In this document: in pieces, positions 16,656-26,300 of the stretch
Layout: every line of letters begins with the position of its first letter
How positions within the stretch are numbered: the first letter of the stretch is position 1
Source of the DNA: Lachnospiraceae bacterium
Lineage (GTDB): Bacteria; Bacillota; Clostridia; Lachnospirales; Lachnospiraceae
Length of the DNA stretch: 64,000 nucleotides
Assembly (NCBI GenBank): GCA_017617545.1
Contig: JAFZVZ010000036.1
Location: 21,789-85,788 of the forward strand
Direction of reading: 5' to 3'
Position numbers and translations under genes: made by a program
Notes under the pieces: generated by a model
What the model saw: only the letters and a program-made list of their open reading frames with translations
Told to the model about the DNA's origin: nothing
The model's database searches: none

Positions 16656-17513
16656 CTACGCAAAATGATCCGCGATCTCCGCAAATTGCTCCAGGGTGAG
16701 TGCCTCGCCGCGCACGGTCTCCGGAAGCCCCGCGGCAGCCAGCGCTTCCGACGCCTGCTCCTTCGTGCAAGCAAGTTCGGAGCTGCCTGCCAGGCTGTTG
16801 ACGAGCATTTTCCGACGCTGCGCAAAGGCGGCGCGGATCACCGCAAAGAGCACAGCCTCGCTCTTCACCTCGACCGGCGGCTTCTCCCGAAGCGACAGCC
16901 GGATGACCGCCGAGCCTACGTTCGGGCGCGGCATGAAGCAATTTTGCGGGACGTACGCCGCGATGTAGGTGTCCGCGTAGTACTGCACCGCAAGTGACAG
17001 CGCGCCGTAATCCTTGCTGCCCGGTCCCGCCTGCATGCGCTCCGCGACCTCGCGCTGCACCATGACGGTAATGTTCACAACGGGGATGTGCCTCTCGAGA
17101 AGCCCCATGACGATCGGCGTCGTGATATAATACGGAAGATTGGCCACCACCTTGAGAGGGCGCCCGCCGCGCTCCCGCACGAGAGCATCGACATCCGTCT
17201 TCAAAATATCATCGTTGATGATCGTGAGATTGTCGTACTCGCGGCACGTGTCCTCGCGGAGGATCGGGATGAGGTTCTTGTCAATCTCGACCGCGATAAC
17301 CTCCTTCGCGCGCTCGCACAGCACCTGCGTCATCGTGCCGATGCCGGGGCCGATCTCGAGCACGACATCCTCCTTCGTCACGCCCGCCGCATCCACGATC
17401 TTGTCGAGCACATGCGCGTCGATCAGAAAATTCTGCCCGAATTTCTTCTGAAACATAAAATGATACTTCTGCAGTATCTCGATCGTCTCCTTCGGGTCGC
17501 TTAAGTAAGCCAT
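16656..17513 (-). CDS. rsmA: 16S rRNA dimethyladenosine transferase
   Basis: SAM-dependent enzyme (KsgA) that dimethylates two adjacent adenosines near the 3' end of 16S rRNA during 30S assembly; 285 aa, normal length. N-terminal FQKKFGQNFLID is the family signature, followed by SAM motif VLEIGPGIGTMTQVL, acidic VIAVEIDKN, and catalytic NLPYYITTPIV. RBS AAGGAG precedes ATG. It follows tatD by 24 bp, a common Bacillota order. Confidence 0.95.
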   Translation of the reverse strand: MAYLSDPKETIEILQKYHFMFQKKFGQNFLIDAHVLDKIVDAAGVTKEDVVLEIGPGIGTMTQVLCERAKEVIAVEIDKNLIPILREDTCREYDNLTIINDDILKTDVDALVRERGGRPLKVVANLPYYITTPIVMGLLERHIPVVNITVMVQREVAERMQAGPGSKDYGALSLAVQYYADTYIAAYVPQNCFMPRPNVGSAVIRLSLREKPPVEVKSEAVLFAVIRAAFAQRRKMLVNSLAGSSELACTKEQASEALAAAGLPETVRGEALTLEQFAEIADHFA

Positions 17514-17537
17514 TAGGGTCTCCTTACGTTCAAAAAA

Positions 17538-18395
17538 TCACAGTTCCCGGATCGCAAACAGCTGACGGGCGGTTTCCGTCGTCGTGCGGATGACATCCTC
17601 CTCCGACACGCCCTTGATCTCTGCGATCTTCGCCACGACATACGGCAAATACCCGGAATCGTTGCGCTTCCCGCGGAACGGCACCGGCGCCATGTACGGC
17701 GCGTCGGTCTCCAGGACGATCTGCTCAAGCGGCGCCGACGCCACCACATCCGGAAGGCGCCTTGCGTTTTTGAAGGTGATCACGCCACCCACACCGATAT
17801 GGAAGCCAAGTTTTCGGTAGGCTTCCGCCGTCTCGGGCGAACCGCTGAAGCAATGGATGATGCCGCCGGGGAAGGATTTTCCGGAAAATGAGAGGCTCTC
17901 CGTGCCGACCGTAAACCGGCCGTTCTCGCCAAATGCTTCCGCGTATTCTTTCATTATAACCAGCGTGTCGCCCTCGGCGCCGCGCGAGTGGATGATCACC
18001 GGGAGTTCCAATTCGACAGCTAACGCCAGCTGGCGCCGGAACCAGTACTCCTGCGCCCTGCGCTGCGCGGACCGCTCCTCGTCCGTGAGCTCGTCCTCGT
18101 GCCCGTAGTCAAACCCGATCTCGCCGATGGCGACAACCTTCTCATCGGCTGCCAAGGCGCGCAGCTCCTCGATGTCCGCCTCGCACATCGCCGGCGCATG
18201 ATCCGGGTGCACCCCGACCGACGCGTACACGAACGGCCACTCCTTCGCGAGCGCCACGGACTCCCGCGAGCCCCGCATGGACGCCCCGACATTGACCACC
18301 GTCCCGATGCCACGCGAAGAAAGACCGCGAAGCAAAGCTTCCCGGTCCTCGTCAAACCATTCATCATCGTAGTGCGCGTGAGTGTCGAAAATCAT
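17538..18395 (-). CDS. tatD: TatD family metal-dependent hydrolase/DNase
   Basis: TIM-barrel amidohydrolase-type nuclease. Metal ligands are visible in order: FDTHAHYDD, GEIGFDYG, VIIHSRGA, IIHCFSGS and LETDAPYMAP. The frame also allows a GTG start three codons upstream (18402-18404), but the ATG at 18393-18395 (MIFDTHAH) matches the family N-terminus and has AGG eight bases upstream. Of 285 residues. Family roles include 3'-5' exonuclease activity in DNA repair and possibly D-Tyr-tRNA processing; it is co-transcribed with rsmA. Confidence 0.92.
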   Translation of the reverse strand: MIFDTHAHYDDEWFDEDREALLRGLSSRGIGTVVNVGASMRGSRESVALAKEWPFVYASVGVHPDHAPAMCEADIEELRALAADEKVVAIGEIGFDYGHEDELTDEERSAQRRAQEYWFRRQLALAVELELPVIIHSRGAEGDTLVIMKEYAEAFGENGRFTVGTESLSFSGKSFPGGIIHCFSGSPETAEAYRKLGFHIGVGGVITFKNARRLPDVVASAPLEQIVLETDAPYMAPVPFRGKRNDSGYLPYVVAKIAEIKGVSEEDVIRTTTETARQLFAIREL

Positions 18396-18491
18396 GCTAT
18401 ACACCTGTCTGCATTACTGTCTTCGAAACAACCGCCCTCAAAGTTTACCGGCCAACTTCTGAATAGCGGTTCATTCCCGAGCCATAACTTC

Positions 18492-18785
18492 TCAGCCCTG
18501 CTTTCCATTCGACTGGCGGATCATATCCTCCACAACAATGTCGTAAATCTCGCCCACCGAATTGCAGTACTCAAGCAATTTCCACGGCTCATTCGTATGA
18601 AAATGAACCTTGATCATATCCTCGTCACCGACCGCGATCAGCGAGTTACCCTCGATGTGCGTGGTGATATACTCCGCGATCTCGTCCTCGTCAAGATCCC
18701 TGTCCCGACGATCAATCAACATCTGCGTGTCAAATCGATATGCGAAAGGATCGTCCTCCGCATCGATGCTGTGGATGGGTTCCAT
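18492..18785 (-). CDS. Stand-alone FakA/DAK-like domain protein (small)
   Basis: A 97-residue protein whose body matches the middle region of fatty acid kinase FakA/YloV: YRFDTQMLI, DEIAEYITTHIEGNSLIAVGDEDMIKVHFHTNEPWKLLEYCNSVGEIYDIVVEDM. In full-length FakA (over 500 aa) this segment follows the DhaL-type kinase domain, which is absent here. RBS GGAGGACCC precedes ATG. It is upstream of tatD-rsmA on the same strand. It could be a free-standing FakB-interacting or regulatory module rather than a remnant, since start, RBS and frame are clean. Confidence 0.75.
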   Translation of the reverse strand: MEPIHSIDAEDDPFAYRFDTQMLIDRRDRDLDEDEIAEYITTHIEGNSLIAVGDEDMIKVHFHTNEPWKLLEYCNSVGEIYDIVVEDMIRQSNGKQG

Positions 18786-18914
18786 AGTGGGTCCTCCATA
18801 TTATTAATGATGTATTACCGTGATACGGCATTGCTAAAGTCTTTATAAATACTTTCAAAGTTCGCTGTCCGAGCCCTTTGTCTGTCTGTATGCCTCACGA
18901 TTACTATTATGCCT

Positions 18915-19406
18915 TCAACTAGTCCTATTATACTGATTTCTTGTTGTAATTCCACTCTTTTTTCCGGTTGACAGCAAACGGATGATCTTATTGTTTATTC
19001 TCAAGCAACGAAGCTTTGGGGTATCGTTATCGGCAATGTCTATCGTCATAAATACCTTGTCATGTATATCCTCCAAAACATGAGTATAGACATTCTTCCC
19101 CCTCGGTCTAGGTGAATGCAAAACAACGCTACTTCTTTTCTCAATTGCGGCCTTGGTAAAAACTGACAAGCCCATCTTATGTCCGGGACAATTATGATTA
19201 TCGGCGTACATCTCAAGGCAACTATGAGAATAATTACCCCAGGTCATTATTTTCTGTTGTAGCTCTTCATCATCCGGACATTCCTATAAACAAATGATAT
19301 CCGCAGATACTTTCTCCAGGATCCTTTGAAAGAGCACTACATTCTGCTCATAATTACCGTTTTCGTATAAACTTCCCATGTTCCATGTCGCAATCTTCAT
19401 GCCCAT
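18915..19406 (-). pseudogene. EEP-family nuclease copy, nonsense-mutated and truncated
   Basis: Reading from ATG 19398-19400 (alternative 19404-19406; AGGGAGA upstream) gives MKIATWNMGSLYENG...VSADIICL, then TAG at 19284-19286, then ECPDDEELQQ in the same frame down to TGA 18915-18917. The stop replaces the Gln of the CLQE motif conserved in the intact neighbour, a single C-to-T change. The C-terminal GDxN and SDH motifs are also missing, so the copy is truncated as well. It lies 14 bp after the intact EEP gene and is AT-rich like it. An active suppressed gene is unlikely given the missing catalytic end. Confidence 0.8.
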
Positions 19407-19419
19407 TCTCCCTTTTTTG

Positions 19420-20223
19420 TTATGGCTGGTGGACATATTTGTCTTCGGTAAGACAATCAAAAATGCAAAGATAATGGTCAGAAAAATTCTTCACTTTTTC
19501 TACATTGACAACTTTTACTCCGGATGTTACAAAAAACGAATCCAACTTCTTCCCTCTGGGGAAGTAATGTCCCTCTCTCATCCCGGGCGGTGTAGTCGCA
19601 CCAATTAGTCGATCAGTTATGATGTCTTTGAGATCGGGAAATATCTTAATAAAGTCACGTGTATTTAGATCCCCTAAAACAATCATTTCCCTATCGCAGT
19701 TTTTTATCGCTTCGTAAAGGGGGCGATACGATTCCGGATAATCCTTCGCTTTTTTCCCAAAAGGCGCAAAACTTATTCCATGACAATTGAACAAGCGCAG
19801 ATTGTCTGACACAGACGACACAATAAATGCTTTGTCAAAAGACTTATATACAATACCTGTTCTGCTGATCTTCTCAAGATTCGGATTCATAAAATAGATA
19901 ATCTCATTTTCCGTGAATTCTTCCTTAGAAAATGTAGCAATGCCAATTCTTCCCCCTTTAAAAAGGAAGGAGGGACAGGTGTCAATACACGCAAAATGTT
20001 TCAGTCCGGTTGCTTCTGAAATTGTCTTTTTCAGACAATCTTCTCCATCAATAAGAAGTGGAAACTCTTGAAAGCAAACGATATCCGGATCGTAGTCTAC
20101 GATGGTATCAATAATCGATTGAATTATCTCTTCGATATCGTCAATCGACGATAGTTCAACTCCCTTTTTGAAGTCCCATACTGCAGGCACACATTCGCTC
20201 AGGTTCCAGATACATATTCTCAA
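19420..20223 (-). CDS. Endonuclease/exonuclease/phosphatase (EEP) family protein
   Basis: A 267-residue Mg-dependent phosphodiesterase-fold protein. All expected catalytic elements are visible: WN (Asn7), CFQE (Glu53), GDLN (Asp185, Asn187), Asp228 in KLDS, and FSDH (Asp249, His250). EEP enzymes cleave DNA, RNA or inositol/lipid phosphates; the substrate cannot be told from sequence. The start appears to be TTG 20221-20223 with only a weak Shine-Dalgarno, so translation may depend on the upstream gene. It is AT-rich and belongs to the tail of the vWA/tubulin gene train. Confidence 0.85.
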   Translation of the reverse strand: MRICIWNLSECVPAVWDFKKGVELSSIDDIEEIIQSIIDTIVDYDPDIVCFQEFPLLIDGEDCLKKTISEATGLKHFACIDTCPSFLFKGGRIGIATFSKEEFTENEIIYFMNPNLEKISRTGIVYKSFDKAFIVSSVSDNLRLFNCHGISFAPFGKKAKDYPESYRPLYEAIKNCDREMIVLGDLNTRDFIKIFPDLKDIITDRLIGATTPPGMREGHYFPRGKKLDSFFVTSGVKVVNVEKVKNFSDHYLCIFDCLTEDKYVHQP

Positions 20224-20324
20224 TTTACTGATATGGCATCACACCCCTTAACCGATTTCATAGACACAACATATTTATGTTTCTCAGCAGAACCATCAAA
20301 GCCTTTATAACTATGTTGAAAAAA

Positions 20325-21938
20325 CTATTTTGACCTTAGTTTTTTTATCGGTCCAACCGAGAAACCAGCCAGAGACAGTAATCCCGATGTAACGGTATTT
20401 TTGATATCCACTTTCAATGCGCAGTAAGCGCAAACTCCTGCTGCTGCCACACCGATAGCGACAGGCACCGCGTTCGGCATTGTTGCACTGACTATTGCTT
20501 TCGGATTCTTTTCATTTTGGATGAATTCAATAAGACAGCACTGCAAGTCATACAACCCGTAAATCGGGTAAAACAACGGCTCCTCACGTTTGCCCTGCAA
20601 AGCAACATATTCGTTATCATTACCCTTGAACCTGATCCTTGTTACATCCTTTAATAATCTGCAGTATGCGATGTAATTTGCCTTCTTTATTGTTCTTCTC
20701 TGCATCGGAGATAACTTCATAAAGTAACCCGACTTTATCAACCGTGTACTGTAACTGAGAAATACATATTCGGGAATTATCTCGTATTTGTCTTCCAAAA
20801 AGCTACCGCTTACAGCACCGTTATGTGTTTTGCATTCATAATAGTACTTGTACGTCTCGAGCAAGTCACTGTTTACATCAAGTTTAAAATCATTCAGATG
20901 GTCCAGCAGATACTTTACCGATTTGGAAAATGCCTTTACGCTTTCTTCCTCCAATTCCAGATCATACAAAAACACTATTTGGATCAGACAACTATGCAAC
21001 ACAGAAGGCATTTTTTCACTTGCGCTGGTTTTTCCGACCCCTCCGTCAACGGAATCTATGATTTTCCTTTTTGCCCAGGTTTCGAACTTAACACATGCAG
21101 CATGAATCCTATCAAGAATCCTTTTGTTCGTTTCTTGTGCCAGTTCATTACTTCCTTCGTCAGAATCGAAGAACAACCGATATTTCTTCAATGTTTCATA
21201 ACAGAAATGCGATGAAAGAATCGAATAGCGGATTTCCGTCCCGTCCGTTGTCTGGCACTTATCTCCATATGCCCACGCCGATTCCTTTTGACATCCTACC
21301 AACCAGGATAAAGCCCCGACAATCAGCTTATAACGTTCGCGAAGTTCCGTTTCCGCCTTCTTCTGCTCATCCCCCTCCGGCTTTTTATTCACGTAGCTGT
21401 TACTTATAAAACCTATTCTTAACAGTGCAGACAATGCTACTGTCGTTTGATTACAAGTTCCTGAGGAAACACTGTTCGTCTTATCAATTTTCGTCGGCCA
21501 GTAACATACTTCGTTTCCGTCCTGATCGGTTTCTCTACACGAAACTACTGTTAATGTGTTAACAAGGCGATCGATAAGGATCTTTATATTATCTACGTTT
21601 TCTCTTTCGCCGGTTTTTTCTATCTGTTCCAACCCCTTATATAAAATCAGAAGCGCAAAAGACAATGCGCAGACATTGATTTCATCAGTGGCGACTTTAA
21701 AAAAGACCGGGCATATAACAAATGGTGTGGGATCACCCTTCGTTTTCAGGCCGTAGCGTCTCGCATCCTTTTCCCAATCCACACCATATATGTTTCTTAA
21801 TGTATCTCCGGTTATCGGCTCGCAGGCATTGCATACAGTATTTACACTCTCTTTCACATAAAACTTGCTAAGTGAAAGCATTTTCTCTACGCTGACACTC
21901 TCATAATTCTTATCGAACAAGCTAATACTTTTTTTCAT
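20325..21938 (-). CDS. Alpha-helical toroid-like protein with hydrophobic C-terminus
   Basis: A 537-residue protein starting at ATG 21936-21938 (AGGAGACCGAGC upstream; the open frame extends farther but has no RBS there). Repeated helices with WPTKIDKTNSVSSGTCNQTTVALSALLRIG and similar segments recall the alpha/alpha6 toroid of terpene cyclases and prenyltransferase-like proteins, but no DxDD or QW motifs are clear. Residues about 485-525 are hydrophobic (VPVAIGVAAAGVCAYCALKV), suggesting a C-terminal membrane anchor. It lies between the radical-SAM and EEP genes on the same strand. Family not recognised with certainty. Confidence 0.7.
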   Translation of the reverse strand: MKKSISLFDKNYESVSVEKMLSLSKFYVKESVNTVCNACEPITGDTLRNIYGVDWEKDARRYGLKTKGDPTPFVICPVFFKVATDEINVCALSFALLILYKGLEQIEKTGERENVDNIKILIDRLVNTLTVVSCRETDQDGNEVCYWPTKIDKTNSVSSGTCNQTTVALSALLRIGFISNSYVNKKPEGDEQKKAETELRERYKLIVGALSWLVGCQKESAWAYGDKCQTTDGTEIRYSILSSHFCYETLKKYRLFFDSDEGSNELAQETNKRILDRIHAACVKFETWAKRKIIDSVDGGVGKTSASEKMPSVLHSCLIQIVFLYDLELEEESVKAFSKSVKYLLDHLNDFKLDVNSDLLETYKYYYECKTHNGAVSGSFLEDKYEIIPEYVFLSYSTRLIKSGYFMKLSPMQRRTIKKANYIAYCRLLKDVTRIRFKGNDNEYVALQGKREEPLFYPIYGLYDLQCCLIEFIQNEKNPKAIVSATMPNAVPVAIGVAAAGVCAYCALKVDIKNTVTSGLLSLAGFSVGPIKKLRSK

Positions 21939-21994
21939 GCTCGGTCTCCTATTCCATAGATAGTTTGTTTTATGTGCAAGCATTGGAAAATACA

Positions 21995-23326
21995 TTAGAT
22001 ATACTTATCGACTATATATTCACCATACAACGGCTGCTCTTCAAGGATGGACTCATCAATTGAAAAGCCTTTTATCCAACTGTTATTAATCGTGTCAGTC
22101 ATCGACAGAAACATATCCCAAATATCCTGTCCGTTAAGTTCGGCCAGATCATATACAGGAACGCTCTGACGATCATAATTCCGCCAGTCATGATCATGAA
22201 TGATCAAATCTTTTTCTGAAAAACGTTGTTCATCAAACGGGTATGGCACAAATACACAGTTCTTGACCTCGTCAATCATCCTTTCTTCCAAAAGCGTGGT
22301 AAACAGAGATGTGGTTGCATTGATATTCTTCATGGTGGATCCAGGAAATCCGATTGCTGAATACAACGAAATATACATGTCGGAATTATTCCGGATCATC
22401 TGAATTGCTTTCATTAATCTGCTTGTCTTAAGTGCACGTTTGTTGTGCAGCAACAATTCATCATCCGCTGATTCCGCTCCAAGCCGGATTTCTCTAAAGC
22501 CGGCTTTTACCATATTCTCTATTGTTCTTTCGTTGATCAGATCCGCTCTGAAATCACAACTGAGGATGAACTCATGCCCTGTTTCCTTAATCTTTCCACA
22601 GATTGTCTCGATCCTTTTAGAATTTCCTGCTCCGAGAACACTGTCAAAAAAATGAACACATGTGCGCGGCGGAAGATGCTCCTTGAAAAATGAAATGTTG
22701 CCATCATCATAAACCGGACAATAAGGAATCAATCTATCCTGACAGTAGTTGCATGTAAAAGGGCATCCAAGAGTGGAAAATGTATTGATAGCATATTCGG
22801 AAATCTTATCCGGTAGAAGCCCAAATTCCGCATACGGTCTTTCAATCGGCATTAATTCTGCCCCGACGATTTGCTCCGCTGCCGCAGCATCAAACCCTAC
22901 TGCATAAACATCAAAATTACCAAACAACTTTTGAGTAGTAATCGGTGCAACATTCAATTGTGCTCCACCAAGTACAAATCTCGTGGTTGGAAACAGGAGC
23001 CTATACTTGTCAACCGCCTCAGAGCACCCCGGAACGGTAGGACAAACCGCTGAAAAGGCAATTACGTCCGGCGGAATCTCCAACGTCAGCAAGTATTCCT
23101 CCAGGTTCTTAAACTCAATATATTTTACATCGTAACCATTATAATATAAAATCGTTGCGATCCTCAACAACCCCATTGCGTATGTTTTCTGTTTGGGCGG
23201 AATATGTTCCCCTAAACGCGTGTATCTCACAATGTTTTTTATCTTAAAATAGCGCCGCTTAAGATCTCGTAATCTTGGATCAATATCCTTGTCATATGTA
23301 GTTGCATCGACCAGAATTACCTTCAT
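21995..23326 (-). CDS. B12-binding-like radical-SAM enzyme
   Basis: A 443-residue radical-SAM protein. The N-terminal 160 residues have a Rossmann-type layout seen in cobalamin-binding radical-SAM enzymes (PPDVIAFSAVCPTVPGCSEAV, RFVLGGAQLNVAP), though no DxHxxG motif for base-off cobalamin is visible. The cluster motif is CPFTCNYC (Cys188, Cys192, Cys195), followed by GAESADDELL and the strand pattern of an Elp3/MiaB-type barrel. ATG 23324-23326 is chosen with AGGA eight bases upstream; a TTG two codons earlier is less likely. Its location after the 1732-aa gene suggests it modifies a component of that system; the substrate is unknown. Confidence 0.82.
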   Translation of the reverse strand: MKVILVDATTYDKDIDPRLRDLKRRYFKIKNIVRYTRLGEHIPPKQKTYAMGLLRIATILYYNGYDVKYIEFKNLEEYLLTLEIPPDVIAFSAVCPTVPGCSEAVDKYRLLFPTTRFVLGGAQLNVAPITTQKLFGNFDVYAVGFDAAAAEQIVGAELMPIERPYAEFGLLPDKISEYAINTFSTLGCPFTCNYCQDRLIPYCPVYDDGNISFFKEHLPPRTCVHFFDSVLGAGNSKRIETICGKIKETGHEFILSCDFRADLINERTIENMVKAGFREIRLGAESADDELLLHNKRALKTSRLMKAIQMIRNNSDMYISLYSAIGFPGSTMKNINATTSLFTTLLEERMIDEVKNCVFVPYPFDEQRFSEKDLIIHDHDWRNYDRQSVPVYDLAELNGQDIWDMFLSMTDTINNSWIKGFSIDESILEEQPLYGEYIVDKYI

Positions 23327-23380
23327 ACGCAATTTCCTGCCATTTCATTTCTCTCTCATACCACCCAAGATCTGTTCCGC

Positions 23381-26300
23381 TCACGCATTCTTAAACTTAA
23401 TGGTAATCGTTCGGATATTCTTGTCGCACGTGTACGTATAAGCGTTGCTCTTGATCTTCCGGTTCATGGAAGCCGCGGCGGCTACAACCTCGTAACCGTC
23501 GTTGCCGGTGTTGAACAGGCGATCCATCGCGGTCAAATACAGATCCTTCGTGGAGCATTTGAACGCAAAGGACTTCCTCTGCTCGCTCGCGGCCGTTCTG
23601 GCCATTGTTTTGATCATGCCGAGGTTGTACTCGTCAAGGACGTAATCGTTATGCGTAAAATAATTCGCCCGAACAGCAGCGCAGACCGGCATCGGCACGG
23701 GGCACAGGTCGATATCGCGGGTTCTCCGGATCTCCTCCGTCGTGACACAGAAATAGTCAAATCCAAGATCGGTGGACTTTACGGTCTGGACCGTATCGGA
23801 ACTGTCATCCCATGTCGCATCGAGGTAATAATAATCCCCGTCGATCTTCACGATGTTCCAAGCATGGGTCTCGCTCTTGCCGTTGTTGCTCTCTTTACGG
23901 ATATTGCCGACAACTTCCGCACACTCAACGCCGCATCTCTGGAGAAGGTACTGCAAAGCGCGCGCATAGCCTGCGCACACTGCCTTTCCGTTGATGAAGA
24001 CGCCGCAGATCGTACGAAGAAAATCGATCTTATCCTTGTCTGGACCGCCCTTCTCGTCCTCCTTATTCAAAGCGATCGTGTCGTAATCAACCGCCGCAAT
24101 GATCTTCGCCTGAAGACGAAGCGCTACGTCGTAGGCGCTCATGGAAGGCTCGATGTCATGTAAATACTGGGACACGGAGCTGTAGATCTGCCGCTGCAGC
24201 GACTCCGTCTCCTCCTTGGTCGCACCGTATTTCAAGGTCACAGTGCTGCCGATCCACGAGCATGTCTTGTACCAGAACAATTCCGGATGGTCGTATTTTA
24301 CGGCGTCGGAGACCTTGTCGATCTCCTCGGAAGTGCCCGATACGGTTATCGTTTCACTGAAGTTGCGGATACCCTCGACAAACTGATTGTACATGGTCTG
24401 CATTGAGGAATTGAGCCGGTTATAGTAGAAATACGGCACCTTGTCCGGCGCAACGCGGTCCATCCGCTTCGGAATGTACGGCCGCCCGAACTCATTGGGC
24501 GCGATCACCCTCGGGATCCTCGTGCCGATCTCCTCACCGTTCTTCTCGCGAAGATACCGGAACGGATTGTTGTTATACTGCGGGTTGGCCAGCAGTTCAC
24601 TTACCAATGCGCGGTATCCGATGCCGGCAATCCCCTCCGTGCTCTCGTAGTACGTCGTCCGCGCGGACGCAAGCGAACTCTGATGCAGAAACCGCAGGTA
24701 CTGCAGTGAAACAAGCGCGATCTGTCCTTCCGCAAACGCCTCGTCGAGCAACGGCAATTTCTTGATCTGCCACACGTGCGTGAGCTCACGCACCAAAAGC
24801 TCCGAAAGGTTGGCCGCGGGTATTGAATTTTCCACATAAACCTTCCGGTCGAGAATATACGACTTTAACGGGATATCCTGGCCGCGCTTGCTCACGGTCT
24901 TGTCATTTTTCAACGTGTTGTCGATCTTCTTGCTCGCGGCAAAGCAGAACTCGTAATCGAGCTCATCGGTCGCTACGCCGTACGTACTTTCGAGGAAAAT
25001 CTTCGCGTGCTCCAACGCGGTTTTGAGCGCTCTCCTGTCGTTACCCACAAGCTTCAGCTCGCAGGCACGGCACATGCGGCGCCCGTCCTCCAACACATGG
25101 AGGTGCTCGCTCTTGGCGTATCTCTTGCCGCAGAAATCACACGTCTCGGTCACCATCACGGCCTCGACATCGGTGAATTTCAGGTCATGCTTGTCATCGC
25201 CCAGGATCTTCGAAAGCTTGAACAGGGAATCGATGTCGAAGCAGGACACTTCGTTCGCGTAACCGAATTTCAGGTAGTTGCTGTCCCCGAGCGCTCCGGT
25301 ATACCAGTTCAGGTACTCAAAGACCGGATTGAACAGCGTGTTGAGGACATCGTCGCCGCCGGTCGCAAGCACCGACACGACACCGAGATCCGTCTCGCAG
25401 TCCTCGATGATCACGAGCGTAAAATCCTGCTCGGAGATCAGTTCGTCATCTCCCGCGCCCTCCGGATCCTTTCGGAGCACAAGCTGCGGCTGCGTGCGGA
25501 GAATGCTCTTCGCCTCGTCGTCCGTGAACTCGCCGTGAAGCACGGGGCACACGACCACGGAATCGGCAACGGACGGGAACATCGAGTGAATGATCTCGTT
25601 CAGCATCACCGCCGCGAGAAGCATTGTCTTATCAAGATTCTTTCCGAACTGTCCCTTGATCCGGATCGACATCATGCGCGCATCGTTCGCGTACGCGTTG
25701 ACGTTGCCGGACTGCAGGAAGAAGTCCGTCGGGGAGGTTGTGTTCCCATATTTGCGGTACGCCTGCTTCGCGAGCGCATCGTTTCCGGGATCACTGATGC
25801 TCACATACACGCTCCGTCTGCCCGAATCGCCGACATTCAGCGCCAGGGTGTGCGGATCGATCTCATAATATCCCTTTGTGAGCACTTCCATAGGCGCGCG
25901 GAACACGGACACATAGACATCGTCGATGCAGACGTCGTTGTCGCGGCGATGCAGCTCGATGTGCTTTGTGTCTCTCGTGATCTCGCGGTTCAACTCGACA
26001 TGATACTCTCTCGCCTGGACATACCTGTATACTTCGTTGTTCTTTCCGCCGACTGCCAGCCGGACATACAGACGTCCCTGAGAGATATCGATCTTGTCGA
26101 TGTGGTAAATATTTCCGTTATACAGCAGGTTCTGCCCCGCGATATAATTCTGCGTGATCCTTCTTCTGGGCAGCGGGAGGATGATCTCCGAACCCGCGAG
26201 CGACATGACAGCCATGTCGCGGCCGTTGATCATATCATAGATCTCACCGCGCTTGCGGAGTTTCACACGATTTTCCGAACAATAATCGCCGTTCTCGTCG

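Noticed and set aside
19248-19406. Recoded (amber-suppressed) active EEP enzyme
   Set aside because: The C-terminal catalytic motifs are also absent, so readthrough would not give a working enzyme.
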